Origin: Semisulcospira habei
Lineage: Eukaryota; Mollusca; Gastropoda; Semisulcospiridae
DNA: 64,000 bases
Assembly: GCA_036245525.1 (NCBI GenBank)
Contig: BTPG01000004.1
Span: forward strand, 160,522,230-160,586,229
Reading direction: 5' to 3'
Shown: positions 10,789-22,900 of the stretch, one piece after another
How the letters are laid out: every line of letters begins with the position of its first letter
Numbering within the stretch: the first letter of the stretch is position 1
Notes under the pieces: generated by a model
Database searches by the model: none
Told to the model about the DNA's origin: nothing
The model's input: the letters and a program-made list of their open reading frames with translations, nothing else
Program-made: the position numbers and the translations under genes

Positions 10789-13700
10789 ATGGACTCTCTG
10801 CTTCAGTGGAATTGTCGTGGTTTTCAAGCTAACTTTGAGGATTTACGTCTTTTAGTCACGTGCTATAACCCCTCAGTAATATCTCTTCAGGAGACTTACC
10901 TGAAGACTTCTGACCCTGTGTCCTTTAATGGTTTTAACGTTATACAGAAAGGCTCTGATTTGGAGAGGCGCTCGGGTGGAGTGGCTCTTCTCATTAGTAG
11001 CCAAATTTTATGTAGCCCCGTTAGCATCGACACCTGTCTTCAGGCTGTCGCAGCTCGGGTTACCTTGAAGAAGACCATAACCATATGCAGTATTTACCTG
11101 CCACCATCCCTGCGGGTCTGTAGTAATGATTTTTTTAATTTAGTTGATCAACTGCCCCCTCCCTTTATTCTCATGGGGGATTTTAACAGTCACGCTCACC
11201 TTTGGGGTAGTGACCACTATGATGGCAGAGGTCAGATGTTAGAAGATGTTTTTTCTCAACTTAACATATGTGTCTTTAACGATGGTTCACCTACATACTC
11301 TAACCCAGGTTCAGGATCAAGTTCTGTTCTAGACCTCACTGTGTGTGATCCTTCTCTCTTTGACTGGAAGGTTCACGATGACCTGTGTGGTAGTGACCAC
11401 TTCCCAGTAGTCTTGTCATCGGTCAGCTGTGGGGAGGATCCGCCGGTGGGGCGCTGGAATCTTAAGAAAGCTAACTGGCCTCTGTTCGCCTCCCTCTGTC
11501 AGTCTCGTATTACATAGGAGGTGGTCATGTCATCTGAAGAACCTATTTCTTCTTTTACTGCTATTTTGTTGGACGTAGCAGGTGAAACCATCCCTAAAAC
11601 TTCCGCATCAGTCCCTCGAAAGCCAAGAGTACCATGGTTCAACGAAGAGTGCCTTAAGGCCCAAATAGCGCGCAAATCTGCTCAGCGATGTACTTTCCGT
11701 AATCCGTCGCAAGTGAATATTTTAACCTTTAAAATCAGAGGGCGAAAGCCCGTTACATTTTTAAACGTGAACGCCGTGCTTCCTGGAGACGCTTCGTCTC
11801 ATCTTTAACTTCTCGGACTCCATCCCAGAAAGTATGGAAGGCTGTTCGGAGAATTAGGGGCAGAGGTGGCTCGGCTTCTGTTGGCCATCTTAGAGATGGT
11901 GCCAGCTTGGTTACAGATAAAAAAGCTGTGGCCAATTTGCTTGCCTCCACCATTGCCCATAATTCTTCAACGGAGCATTATTCACATTACTCGTATTTGT
12001 GATTTTAAGTCCGATAACTCAGAAGACTATAATGTCCCATTTACATTATCAGAATTGCAGCAAGCTTTGCAGAAATGTAATGACTCTGCTGCTGGCCTAG
12101 ATACCGTCCACTATCAATTCCTAACGCATCTGCCTGAGAGGTCACTCCTTGTACTTCTCAAGGCCTTTAACCATATCTGGAGAACTGGTCATTTTCCACC
12201 GTCTTGGCGCCAGGCTGTGGTTGTACCGATCCCCAAGCCGGGTAAGGATCCTTCTGACCCGGGCAACTACCGGCCTATCGCTTTGAAACCATGTTTATGT
12301 AAAACTATGGAGCGCCTGGTCAACGCCCGCCTGGTGCGGCATCTTGAGTCACAGGGTCTCCTCACAGACCTCCAGTGCGGTTTCCGGCGCTTCCGTAGTA
12401 CAACTGACCATTTAGTCCGCTTTGAATCATTTATTCGAGATTCTTTTGTCAACAAGCAGCATGTCTATGCAATTTTCTTCGATCTTGAGAAGGCGTATGA
12501 CACTACCTGGAAGTATGGCATAATGTCTGACTTGTTGGACATGGGTTTTAAAGGGCACCTGCCCGTTTTTATTCACAATTTTTTGACTAACCGGTCGTTC
12601 CATGTCCGTGTGGGTGAATGCTCTTTGTTTGTTGACGACTTTGTGCGCACGTGGTCGAGGACTTGCGTCCCTTGAGAGGCGCTTGCAGCTGTGCGTTGAT
12701 CGCATCCAGCGGTGGGTGTCTCTCAATGGATTCAAGTTCTCGCCCTCCATGACTGTCTGTGTGCATTTTACTAACCAGACGAAATTTTTTCCAGAACCTA
12801 GCCTGAGCATTGCTGGAGTGCCAATTAAGGTGGCCGAGGAGGCAAAGTTTCTGGGGGTCATTTTTGACAAAAGACTTACCTTCCGCAACCATATTAATTA
12901 CCTTAGAACCTCTTGTCAGAAGGCTCTCGACATTCTTCGTGTCGTCGGTTGTACTGACTGGGGTGCGGACCATACTGTCTTACTTCGTTTGTACCGGGCC
13001 CTTGTTCGGTCCAAACTGGATTACGGCTCTGTGGTGTATGGCTCAGCTTCCAAGTCTGTGCTACAGCGTCTGAACACAATTCACCATCAGGGTCTGCGGA
13101 TATGTCTTGGGGCCTTCAGGACGTCTCCAGTTCCTAGTCTGTATGCCGAGGCAGGGGAGCCTTCTCTCAAGCTCCGCCGCATCCGCCTCATGCTCAGCTA
13201 CGTTCTGAAACTGAAGGCCCATCCAGACAATCCTGCCTATGATTGTGTTTTTAAACCATCGTTTGCAGAGATTTATGATACCCATCCGGGAGCTGTCTGT
13301 CCACTTTCTTTCCGTGTCCGACCTCATCTGCAGGCGGCCGGATTGGACCTGGACAGAGTTTTGGAATCCCTGCAACACATCACTCCACCTTGGCTCTTAC
13401 CAGTTCCTGACATCTTGCTGGACTTGACTGCCCACAAGAAAGACTCTACTCCACCAGCCATATACCGACAGAGCCTCAATGAACTGCTTTCAATTTTTCC
13501 TGGCTATTGTCACATCTATACCGATGGGTCAAAGTCTGAGGATGGGAGAGTGGCTGCGGCCGCAGTGTCCTCTCGCCATCCTAGACGCCCATTTAAGCAC
13601 CGCCTCCCAGACCACTCATCTGTATTTAGTGCGGAACTGCAGGCAGTTCTGCTGGCACTCAGGCATGCTTATCGATCTAGAGAAAGGAACTTCCTGATTC

Positions 13701-14288
13701 TGTCTGACTCTCTTTCTGCCCTGCAGGCCCTTCAGGGCACGGGAAATGACCACCCACTGCTGGTGCAGATCAGAGAGCTCCACGCGGACTTGATGAAGGA
13801 ATATTATGATATCATTTTTATTTGGGTGCCAGGGCATGTGGGCATCGAAGGCAACAGGATCGCAGAGTCCCTGACACACAGACTGTTTATAGTGATTTTA
13901 GACATGTGGCTAGTGCGTACATAGCCCGTGAGTGGCAGTCCGAGTGGGACAAAGAGGAAGCTAACAAGCTGCGTGAAGCCCTTCCTAAGTTGTCCGACGG
14001 TCTACCTTATCGCTGCGGCAGCCGCCGTGAGGAGACTGTCCTGGCTCGGCTCCACATCGGCCACACGTATGTTACGCACTCTTATTTACTTAAACAGGAG
14101 CAGCGTCCATGGTGTTATGCCTGCGACGAGCAGTACTCTGTTCAACACTTTTTGTTGTCTTGTGCTGATCTAATCGACACAAGGTATAAACATTTCACGG
14201 CAGACTCCTTGAAGGTTTTGTTCCGGATGTGCCCCCGGACAAGATCTTCAGTTTTCTGAGAGAGTGCCATATTTTTAATAAGATTTGA
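10789..14288 (+). pseudogene. LINE copy A: ORF2 polyprotein, broken
   Basis: Endonuclease, RT and RNase H polyprotein. The endonuclease motifs LQWNCRGF, SLQETYLK, LMGDFNSHAHLWGSDH and GSDHFPVVLS are intact up to a GAG-to-TAG stop at 11515-11517. The frame then shifts near 11750-11860. RT motif A (FFDLEKAYDTTW) and C (LFVDD) are present. A 117-bp in-frame deletion between them removes motif B (PQGS), and a 5-nt loss just after LFVDD shifts the frame. RNase H (YTDGSKSEDG, LSDSLSALQAL, WVPGHVGIEGNRIA) ends at another deletion near 13868. The C-terminal CCHC finger follows in a shifted frame. Inactive. Confidence 0.85.
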
Positions 14289-14510
14289 GCGTTTATAGAT
14301 TATGATGTTTCTATTATTTTGACCTTTTTGAGAGTCTTTCGACGTTTTCTTTAAAGACCTGTGCGACATTTTAGCCTGACATATTTTTAAGGTATATTTA
14401 CATCATGTCTTAAGACCTTTCTTTTAGTATGGCTGACCAGATTTTTACCCTTCCCGCCATGAGATGGCCTTAGTTGCCTGCTCGGCGTTAAACCCAAATA
14501 ACTAACTAAC

Positions 14511-15350
14511 CTACCAGATCACTGATCAGAGATAACGTGAAAGGGGCTGGAGTGCGGCGAGTGATAATGAGGTTACTGTTAGTGCCAGTAGTCCCACATG
14601 CACAAAGCAGTAGCACTACTACAAATGCACATCCTGTGGCAGGCTGTTCAAATCGCATAATTTTGAAAATCTACCAACATCCTTTTAGCTTGAATGTTGG
14701 GTTTCAATCTTCAAAAGTTAATATCTCCTAGGCTACTTAATTCCTTATCTTCAAATTTGGCCCTACTAAAGCATGTAAAAAGAGCTCTATGCACATCAGT
14801 GTTTGTGTGACTTGGTCACACAAGGCCAAAATATATAATGAAATGTACATTTTCCTCAAGATTTTAACACTGATTTGGAAGCCTAACATAAATGCTTTAT
14901 AATAAAACACAACATTATACTTCCAAGACAAACTTTGATAATATTTACAATGATCCAGGTCACTGGAGGTCATCCAAAGCTTGAAAAGTGGTCAATGTGT
15001 GTCAAAGTTTTAGACTACATATTTGCATCTTCTGACATGCGTATTATCTCAGCCTGGAGCTTGAAAGGCATGTCTGTATATTCAAATCTGGTTGACATCT
15101 GGCAGCTCAAGGTCACAAAGGTCAAGTAATATGTGAAAAGCACATTTCATTGGTACAGTTTGTGTCTTTATGTGACTGCATTTCTGAAAGGCTCTGTGGT
15201 CAGATAAAGCTGAACATGATACACTCTTTTTTTTTCCTCTCTCGCAATGTTCAGTGTGTTTTAATCAATATGAGAACATGTATAATTTATTCTCCAACTA
15301 AATAATTTCTGGTCACAATTGTCGCTGACTTTTTGGTTGTAACAGCAGCA
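14511..15350. other. Non-coding; weak GGTCA-repeat similarity
   Basis: No gene recognised. Near 15100-15126 the text CTCAAGGTCACAAAGGTCAA resembles the dispersed GGTCA repeat, but the rest does not align well by eye. A 26-bp segment (CATTTCATTGGTACAGTTTG...) at about 15145 recurs at about 16851 in the intron after the first helicase exon. Confidence 0.4.
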
Positions 15351-15430
15351 TTAACTCATTCACGGCCAGCCGCATCCGGATGCACCGCATAAGCCGCGCA
15401 TCCGGATGCGGCTGGCCGCGAATGAGTTAA
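15351..15430. repeat. Near-perfect 33-bp inverted repeat (hairpin)
   Basis: TTAACTCATTCACGGCCAGC at 15351 onward pairs with the complement ending at 15430. The arms are 33 bp with one mismatch and a 14-base spacer. The CpG-rich core GCATCCGGATGC is itself palindromic and appears in both arms. No coding content. Confidence 0.9.
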
Positions 15431-15687
15431 TCGATGGTTAATCCTTTCCCTGCCACTGTCCGTACATTTTTGTTTCTGAAATCAGCTTTGTTGATTCAAC
15501 GACCAAAAATCGTACGGTCCCCTGCTCTTCAATGTAGCTCGCCTAATGCTGCCTGATTGTACACTGGATCGAGCCCATTGCCAAACTTGAGACACACATT
15601 TGTTTTCTGTATTCATACACACTCATTTGGGTGGCTGCTTATCTCCGCCTCAGTGGCTGATCGTTATGTGGCAGATCAATGAAACTG

Positions 15688-16256
15688 TATGTGGGTGGCG
15701 CAGCGGTAAAGCAACTGACAACAATACTAGAGTTGTGAGGTTCGATTCTGGGTTTCAGGGTCAGACATTTTCTCCTCTAGCTTTATTTAGGCCCCATGTG
15801 TTAGGTTTATTTAATGTATTTGACCAGCTGGCGACATACATTCAATGTTCTGTTTAGTGTTTTTTTCACAAGCAGTGCAGGCACGTCCTGAGAAAGCCTT
15901 GTTGCTGTCGGGACGTTAAGCAATGTACAAACAATCCTCTAGTAAGTGTCACTGTTAATATGTGCTGACTGTGGGGGTTCTTTCCAGGTACTCCAGCTCT
16001 TCCTCTCCCTCCGCTTTGTTATCAGTTTCATCCTAATGAAACAAATTTTGAATACAAACGATTTTAATTTCCCAAAACCTCTGTAGCTCGCTTGAGCTTG
16101 CTCCTAGCACCACATGAATGTTATGTGTTTATGTACAGTGTGTGAGTGAATGCGTGTTATTCACATGAGTGTGCTTTTGGGGTTGAGTTCACGGCAGCGC
16201 TTTGAGCCGATTTTCAATTCGGATAAAGCGCCTATATAATGCACTGATTTATTATT
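15688..16256 (+). mobile_element. SINE-1 copy (tRNA-derived), interrupted by SINE-2
   Basis: Box A-like GTGGCGCAGCGG at 15695-15706 and box B GGTTCGATTCT at 15739-15749. The body contains GGGGGTTCTTTCCAGGTACT. The 3' part has GCGCTTTGAGCCGATTTTC and ATAAAGCGCCTATATAATGC. It is the opposite orientation of the copy at 8690-9906. Without the 15781-15934 insertion and its duplication it is about 407 bp. Confidence 0.75.
15781..15934 (+). mobile_element. SINE-2, 5'-truncated insertion
   Basis: Contains only the last 150 bp of SINE-2 (from CTTTATTTAGGCCCCATG to GTTAAGCAATGTACAAACAA). Flanked by an 8-bp duplication TCCTCTAG (15773-15780 and 15935-15942) inside SINE-1. Confidence 0.8.
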
Positions 16257-16425
16257 TGTTTATAACAGTTGTGGCAGAGATGTGAATTTATTATCATAGG
16301 GTGGGTTGTATAAGCATGAGTTGTACAAAAGGCAATAGAAGATTGTGTACTGTTATATTGCATCTGCATTTATATTACAAATATTTTTCAAAATTTGTGC
16401 GCACACCTTTGTTATGTTGTTTCAG

Positions 16426-16545
16426 ATGACCGAGGAAAGGTCAAAACTACCTGTGGCTGATTCTCGCGACTACATATTGGACTGTATCAACAAAAATCCT
16501 GTCACACTCATCCGCGGAGAGACTGGCTGTGGAAAAACAACTCAG
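16426..16545 (+). CDS. DHX9: DHX9-like RNA helicase A, internal exon with Walker A motif
   Basis: Forty codons between an AG acceptor (TTGTTTCAG, 16424-16425) and a GT donor (CTCAG/GTATGC). It encodes [20 protein letters not shown], then [25 protein letters not shown] is helicase motif I (Walker A), which binds ATP. The wording around it matches RNA helicase A better than other DEAH/RHA relatives. The exon begins with ATG, but this follows an acceptor and the double-stranded-RNA-binding domains expected upstream in DHX9 are absent, so it is not the gene start. Both boundaries are phase 0 as read. The enzyme unwinds RNA and RNA-DNA duplexes in the nucleus and acts in transcription and RNA processing (family knowledge). 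No RHA exon was found upstream in the window. Confidence 0.9.
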
Positions 16546-17863
16546 GTATGCATTTGTAAGTTTAGTGACTGTATGACCTTTTACGATCTTGTCAAAACAT
16601 GATGCTTTGGAGGATAAACAACTTGTTAGATGCAACATTTCAGATTTTATTTGATAAATTGCCAAACAGCACATGAAATTAGCACAGTAATCTTCTATCA
16701 CTTGTGCACACATTCTTTAACTGTAAAAAAGACTGCATATTAAACTGTGCTGGACTGAAACATAGTGTGTGCTTAATGGAATACTCCAGGAATGGACCAC
16801 GGTAATCAATTGACACTAGTACTGGGCATTTGACCATTTCTGAGCTGACTATTTCATTGGTACAGTTTGTGTCTTTGAAGGACCCCTTTACATTGAAAAC
16901 TTGTTTGAATTGTTTATACAGGTAAGACTTGATAAATCGTGCTTTGTTTCCCTACGAGTCCAGGTGTGTCATGGAAGGGACTTTAGATCTCCCAAAATTC
17001 AGATCGACTACAATGTCATTTGTCACAACACTTCAGTTGTAGAGTCGCAAGGCCCCCTGGGATCCAGTCGCACGGAATACAAATGGTGTCTATTTTGTTA
17101 TTGCAAGGTCCATGTGACTAGCAAGTAGCATGTTGTAGCCGAACTGCTCACAGCGTGCGTACAATGTTCAGTGAAATAACGGGTCAGATCCCATCTGCAA
17201 ACATTGTTTGTGGTGGGAGGCTGCTAGTTTGCACTGCAGTGTGGTTGGAGCTCCTTGTTCGGATGCATAAGGATTTTCCAACAAACTAAGGTAAACTCTG
17301 TTACCTCTGCATATAATCCGGATCACTCGCTATGTCACCAGCCAGATCTAAAAGCTGTACCTGCTAGTGCCACTCACTTTCAGACTCAAAAAGCGTTTTT
17401 AGAGTTGCCACAGTAAAACTCTTTCAATGCCACTGATTTTAGTAGGATTGATATGAAAATGCACAAACTTTTATATAAAAATAGTTCTGTTAATAATTGT
17501 AGGTTTAGGAGGAAAGTGAATAGAGGAAATTTCCGATTTTATTAACTAAATTTTGTGTGATCCCCCAAAAACTCAGTGCTGGCAAAATGCATAAAACGTG
17601 ACAAAAAGGCATTCAGATAAAAGTTTATTCACCTAACTATGTAGAAACAGCACCAAATATATCCGTTTCACATGGAACAACAAATTACTTAATAAAACCT
17701 GTAAATGGAGCCAGTGCTAAAATCAAAATCAAGGCCTGGTTTAGTTTTGTCAGAATTGCGGCTCAAAATGTGCACTATACCGTAATGTGCACTACAGTTT
17801 GACATTGTAATAAAAGCACGTGACTCCCTTGTTGGGATGTTTGTTTTGTTTTTTTTAGTTATT
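16546..17863. other. Helicase intron, no recognisable element
   Basis: Start of a 21.6 kb intron (16546-38121). AT-rich, no open frame with recognisable similarity, and no clear repeat beyond the short duplicate near 16851. Confidence 0.5.
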
Positions 17864-18549
17864 TTTCTGTAGGTTATAGCCCACTCTGCACCGACCTCCA
17901 CGTGGCGTGGGTGGGTAGTCTCCTCAGTCCCTGACTGAGTGGGTTAGCAGAGGGGTACCATCTTTGTCCAGGATTAGGACTTGATGTCAGCAGATATGTT
18001 GTTCAGTCTTTTTCATTGGTCCGGTTTTTAAGGAGCTGTGCTAACCCAACCATGTTGGATTGGTCCTTAAAAATACTCGTGATTTTTTTGGTCCTTTGGA
18101 TCCCATGTGTTTGCCGTGCTTGGAGACCCGTGTCGGGGGAGAAGAGGATCCAGGTGGCTGAGGTTCCCTTTGGGTTGCGGCTCACTGGTGCCAACACTCC
18201 ACTTTGGCCTTGTCTTGTACCTAAACGGGAGGCTAGTCGTACCGGTCTAGTGAATCGGCTCTTGTCACGTTGAGCCCTATCCCACTATTCACATGCGGGT
18301 TGATATACGGAGCACCATGCTATAGCCTCTGCTGCTGATTAGGTGCTTGAAGCCATTATTCCCCTGCATTCAACAGTGTGATAGAAGGCGGTGGCTCAGA
18401 CGGTTCAATCGGGCTTACCCCCTTGAGTATATCTTTCGGGCAGTCTCAATTGTGAGTCAGCTGGAGACCCGCCGATAGTTGCACTTTCCCTTGTTGGGCT
18501 CAGTGGCGGGCGGGGACCCCCGGGGGATGAATATCTCTAATATTATAAT

Positions 18550-19935
18550 ATGGAGAAAAGAAAAGAAAAAACTGGCACAGAAGCAGCACATAGCCAATGA
18601 CATTGAACATGACAGTGACTCAGACTGTGAGGAGGCGACGCCTCAGGCTTTGGCCGTATGGCCACGCTTCCTCATTGTCCATAGCAAGGTGAAGGAGAAA
18701 CCTGTTTCCAAGCTGCATCCTTTTCTGGTGGGGGAGACCCTCAGGAGCCGAGTTGGCAGGCCTGATGCCCAGCGCCCCAGATCTGGTGACTTGCTGGTAG
18801 AGTGCCGTACCCGGACACACTCCAGCGAGCTACTGAGGCTCTCTTCCATTGGAGACACTCCAGTGGAAGTCACACCCCACAAAACTATGAATTCGTCAAG
18901 AGGCATGATCAAAGATCAAGCTTTGGCAGAACTGTCAGAAGATGAACTTGTCGCAGGGGGTGACTTAAGTCCAAGCAAGGTGGTGGGGAGATCCGTTTCC
19001 CTACCATCATCCTGACGTTTGGCACCCCCACCCCTCCTACTACCATCTGGGGAGGTTACTACTCCTTGAAAGTGAAGCAATACGTCCCTCTCCCCCTCCG
19101 GTGCTTTAAGTGCCAAAAGTATGGCCATGGGCACTAAGCCCGGACACTCTGCTGAGTCCTGCACAGCCACCCCCTTGTGTGTGAATTGCCAGGGGGCGCA
19201 TATGGTTTTGGACAAGAAGTGCCCTCGTTGGATATCGGATTATCTGAGTGCAAGATTCAGCAGGTGCACGTGGAGAAGGGGCTATCTTTTGCGGACGCAA
19301 AAAAGCTGGTTGACGGCCCTGGTGCAGCTGCAGCTGCAGCTGCCCCAAACTCTTAACACCTCTGTGTATACTTTCAGTGCTGTGGTGGCAGGCATGCGCC
19401 CCACCAAAGATTTCTCATGTCAAACCCCAACTTCTTGGTTGGGGACGGAGCCTCAGCTCCTCTCGCCCCTGGAGTGCATCCCTCCTCTGGTGGTGACGAG
19501 GAGCCAGGGAAGCAGAAGGCGGACACTGCCGGTCCGGTAGTACCGCTTCCTGTTGCCCCTAAGCCTCAGCCCCCACCCAAGCCTGTCAGTTTGTCTGCTC
19601 CAAAGGTTTCTGGCTCCGATCAGTCTTCTAAGGCCACTAACTCTTAATGGCAGGAATGCTGCCCAGGACCAGAAGTCTAAAAAAGCTATGGGACCGCTGT
19701 GCGCACGGGCCCAGAAGGGGAACACTGATGTCCCCCTTCAAAACAAATATGCTGCATTGGAGGAGCGAATGTAGGGAGTGGAAGTTGTCGTTGCTGGTGC
19801 TGCGGCAGCTCCACTCCCTTAATCTCCGAAGAACCAGAGGAGCCGGGCCCCCCCTCCCCCCTCTGTTTCTTCAACTCCTTCCAAGGAAAAGGGAGGGGGG
19901 GGGGGGGGGGCTCTTTACCCCCAGATAAGACATAA
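18550..19935 (+). pseudogene. LINE copy B: ORF1, broken
   Basis: Degenerate ORF1 (zinc-knuckle nucleic-acid-binding protein). The N-terminal half is readable from an ATG at 18550 (acidic EHDSDSDCEEATPQA, then WPRFLIVHSKVKEKP). A deletion near 18955 removes NLKSQGVTCVRR-type sequence. A second deletion near 19130 removes most of the first two zinc knuckles (text jumps from KCQKYGHGH to PGHSAESC). Frameshifts follow, and a stop lies in the Ser/Pro-rich part. Near the end the G run is expanded to 16 G (19895-19910) after a GGGA, against 6 G in copies A and D. TAA at 19933-19935 keeps the two-base spacing to the ORF2 ATG. Confidence 0.8.
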
Positions 19936-19937
19936 TC

Positions 19938-22900
19938 ATGTACTCTCTGCTTCAGTGGAATTGTCATGGTTTTCAAGCTTAACTTTGAGGAATTACGTCT
20001 TTTAGTCAAGTTCTATAACCCCTCAGTAATATCTCTTCAGGAGACTTACCTGAAGACTTCTGACCCTGTGTCCTTTAGTGGTTTTAACGCTATACATGAA
20101 GCCTCTGATTTGGAGAGGCGCTAGGGCGGAGTGGCTCTTTTCATTAGTAGCCATTTAGTAGCCGTTAGCATCGCACGTCTCAGCTGCAGCTGGTTTACCT
20201 GCCACCATCCCTGCGGGTCTGTAGTAATGATATATTTAACTTGGTAGATCAGCTGCCCCCTCCCTTCATTCTCATGGGGGATTTTAACGGCCACGCTCAC
20301 CTTTGGGGTAGTGACCACTATGATGGCAGAGGTCAGATGTTAGAAGATGTTTTTTCTCATCTTATGTGTCTTTAACGATGGCTCACCTACGTACTCTAAC
20401 CGAGGTTCAGGATCTAGTTCTGTTCTAGATCTCACTGTGTGTGATCCTTCTCTCATGCTGGACTTTGACTGGAAGGTTCAAGACGACCTGTGTGTTAGTG
20501 ACCACTTCCCAGTAGTCCTGTCATCGGTCAGCTGTGAGGAGGATTCGCCGGTGGGGCGCTGGAATCTTAAGAAAGCTAACTGGCCTCTGTTCGCCTCCCT
20601 CTGTCAGTCTCGTATTACAGAGGAGGTGGTCATGTCAGCTGAAGAACCTGTTTCTTGTTTTACTTCTATTTTGTTGGACGTAGCAGGTGAAACCATCCCT
20701 AGAACTTCCACATCAGTCCCTCGGAAGCTGAGAGTACAATGAAGAGTGCCACAAGGCGCAAAAAATACGCAAATCTGCTCAGCGACGTGCTTTTCGTAAT
20801 CCGTTGCAAGCGATTATTTTAACCTTTAAAAGACAGAGTGCGAAAGCCCGTTACATTTTTAAACGTGAACGCCGTGCTTCCTGGAGATGCTTCGTCTCAT
20901 CTTAATCTTCTAGGACTCCATCCCAAAAAGTCTGGCAGGCTGTTCGAAGAATTAGGGGCAGGGGTGGCTCGGCTTCTGTTGGCCATCTTAGATAGAGATG
21001 GTGCCAGTTTGGTCACGGATAAAAAGGCTGTGGCCAATTTGCTTGCCTCCACCATTGCCCATAATTCTTCAACAGAGCATTATTCACCTTTCTTCCAGAG
21101 AGAGAAAGAGAAGCGAGAGTCTTGTACTTGTGATTTTAACTCGGAAGACTATAATTCCCCTTTTACATTTTCAGAATTGCAGCAAGCCATGCAGAAATGT
21201 AGTGACTCTGCTGCTGGATTAGATACCATCCACTATCAGCTCCTAACACATCTGCCTGAGGATTCACTCCTTGTACTTCTCAAGGCCTTTAACCAAATCT
21301 GGATAACCAGCCATTTTCCGCCATCTTGGCAACAGGCTGTGGTTGTGCCAATCCCCAAGCCGGGTAAGGATCCTTCTGACCCGGGCAACTACCGGCCAAT
21401 CGCTTTGACATCGTGTTTATGTAAAACTATGGAACGCTTGGTCAACTTCTGCCTGGTGTGCCATTTTGAGTCACAGGGTCTCATCACAGACCTCCAATGC
21501 GGTTTCCGGCACTTCCGTAGTACAACTGACCATCTAGTCTGCTTTGAGTCGTTTTTCCGAGATGTTTTTGTCAACAAGCAGCATGTCTATGCAATTTTCT
21601 TTGATCTTGAGAAGGCATATGACACTACCTGGAAGTATGGTATACCATAATGTCTGATTTGTTGGATATGGGTTTTAAAGGGCACCTGCCCGTTTTTATT
21701 CACAATTTTTCTGTCTAACCGGTCGTGCCATGTCCGTGTGGGCTCCACCCTCTCCGACTCCTTTGAACAGGAGATGGGTGTCCCACAGGACAGCATTCTA
21801 TCCCATGTTTTATTTAGCATTAAAATTAATAACATTGTAAAGGCCATCAAGGATGATTCTGAATGCTCTTTGTTTGTGGACGACTTTGCTTTGTGTGCAC
21901 GAGGTCGAGGTCTTGCGTCCCTTGAGAGGCGCTTGCAGCTGTGCGTTGATCGCATCCAGGGGTGGGTGTCTCTCAACGGATTCAGGTTCTCGCCCTCCAA
22001 GACAGTCTGTGTGCATTTTACTAACCAGACAAATTTTTTTCCAATGCCAAGACAGTCTGTGTGCAATTTACTAACCAGACAAAAAAAAATCCAGACCCTA
22101 GCCTGAGCATTGCTGGAGTGCCAATTAAGGTGGCCGAGGAGGCATAGTTTCTGGGGGTCATCTTTGACAAAAGACTGACCTTCTGCAATCATATTAATTA
22201 CCTTTGAACCTCTTGTCAGAAGGCCTTTCATGTTCTTTGTGTCGTTGGTCGTACTGACTGGGGTGCAGACCGCATTGTCTACTTCGACTGTATCGGGCCC
22301 TTGTTCGGTCCTAACTGGATTACGGCTCTGTGGTATATGGCTCGGCTTCCAAGTCTGTTCTACAGCGTCTGAACACAATTCACCATCAAGGTCTGCAAAT
22401 ATGTCTGGGGGCCTTCAGGACATCTCCAGTTCCTAGTCTGTATGCCGAGGCAGGGGAGCCTTCTCTCAAGCTCCGCCGCATCCGCCTCATGCTCAGCTAC
22501 ATTCTGAAGCTGAAGGCCCATCCAGACAATCCTGCCTATGATTGTGTTTTTAACCCGTCGTTTGCAGAGATTTCAAATGCCCATCCGGGAGCTGTCTGTC
22601 CACTTTCCTTCCGTGTCCGACCTCATCTGCAGGCGGCCGGAGTGGACCTGGACAAAGTTTCGGAATCTCTGCAACACATCACTCCACTCTGGCTATTACT
22701 AGTTCCTGACATCCTGCTGGACTTGACCGCCCACAAGAAGGACTGTACTCCACCAGCCATATACCAACAGAGCCTCAATGAACTCCTTTCAAGTTTTACC
22801 CCACCTAGGTCTGCCCTGGGGGACTTGGATGGGGTTAAATACTTTTTAGTTCCCAGGGTCACTCTGGTCAGCCCCACAGGGTGGGTTTTTCCCTCTATTC

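Larger units (their letters stand above)
10157..14510 (+). mobile_element. I-clade-like LINE, copy A, 5'-truncated
   Basis: Homology to copies B-D begins at GACGCAAAAAA within ORF1 and ends in the shared 3' tail GGCGTTAAACCCAAATAACT plus AACT repeats near 14510. About 1.6 kb of the 5' end is missing, as expected from incomplete reverse transcription. I found no convincing target duplication. Confidence 0.85.

Noticed and set aside
16426..16428. ATG at the start of the first helicase exon as the gene's start codon
   Set aside because: It directly follows a good TTTCAG acceptor, and the upstream RNA-binding domains of this family are expected in earlier exons; more likely an internal Met codon.
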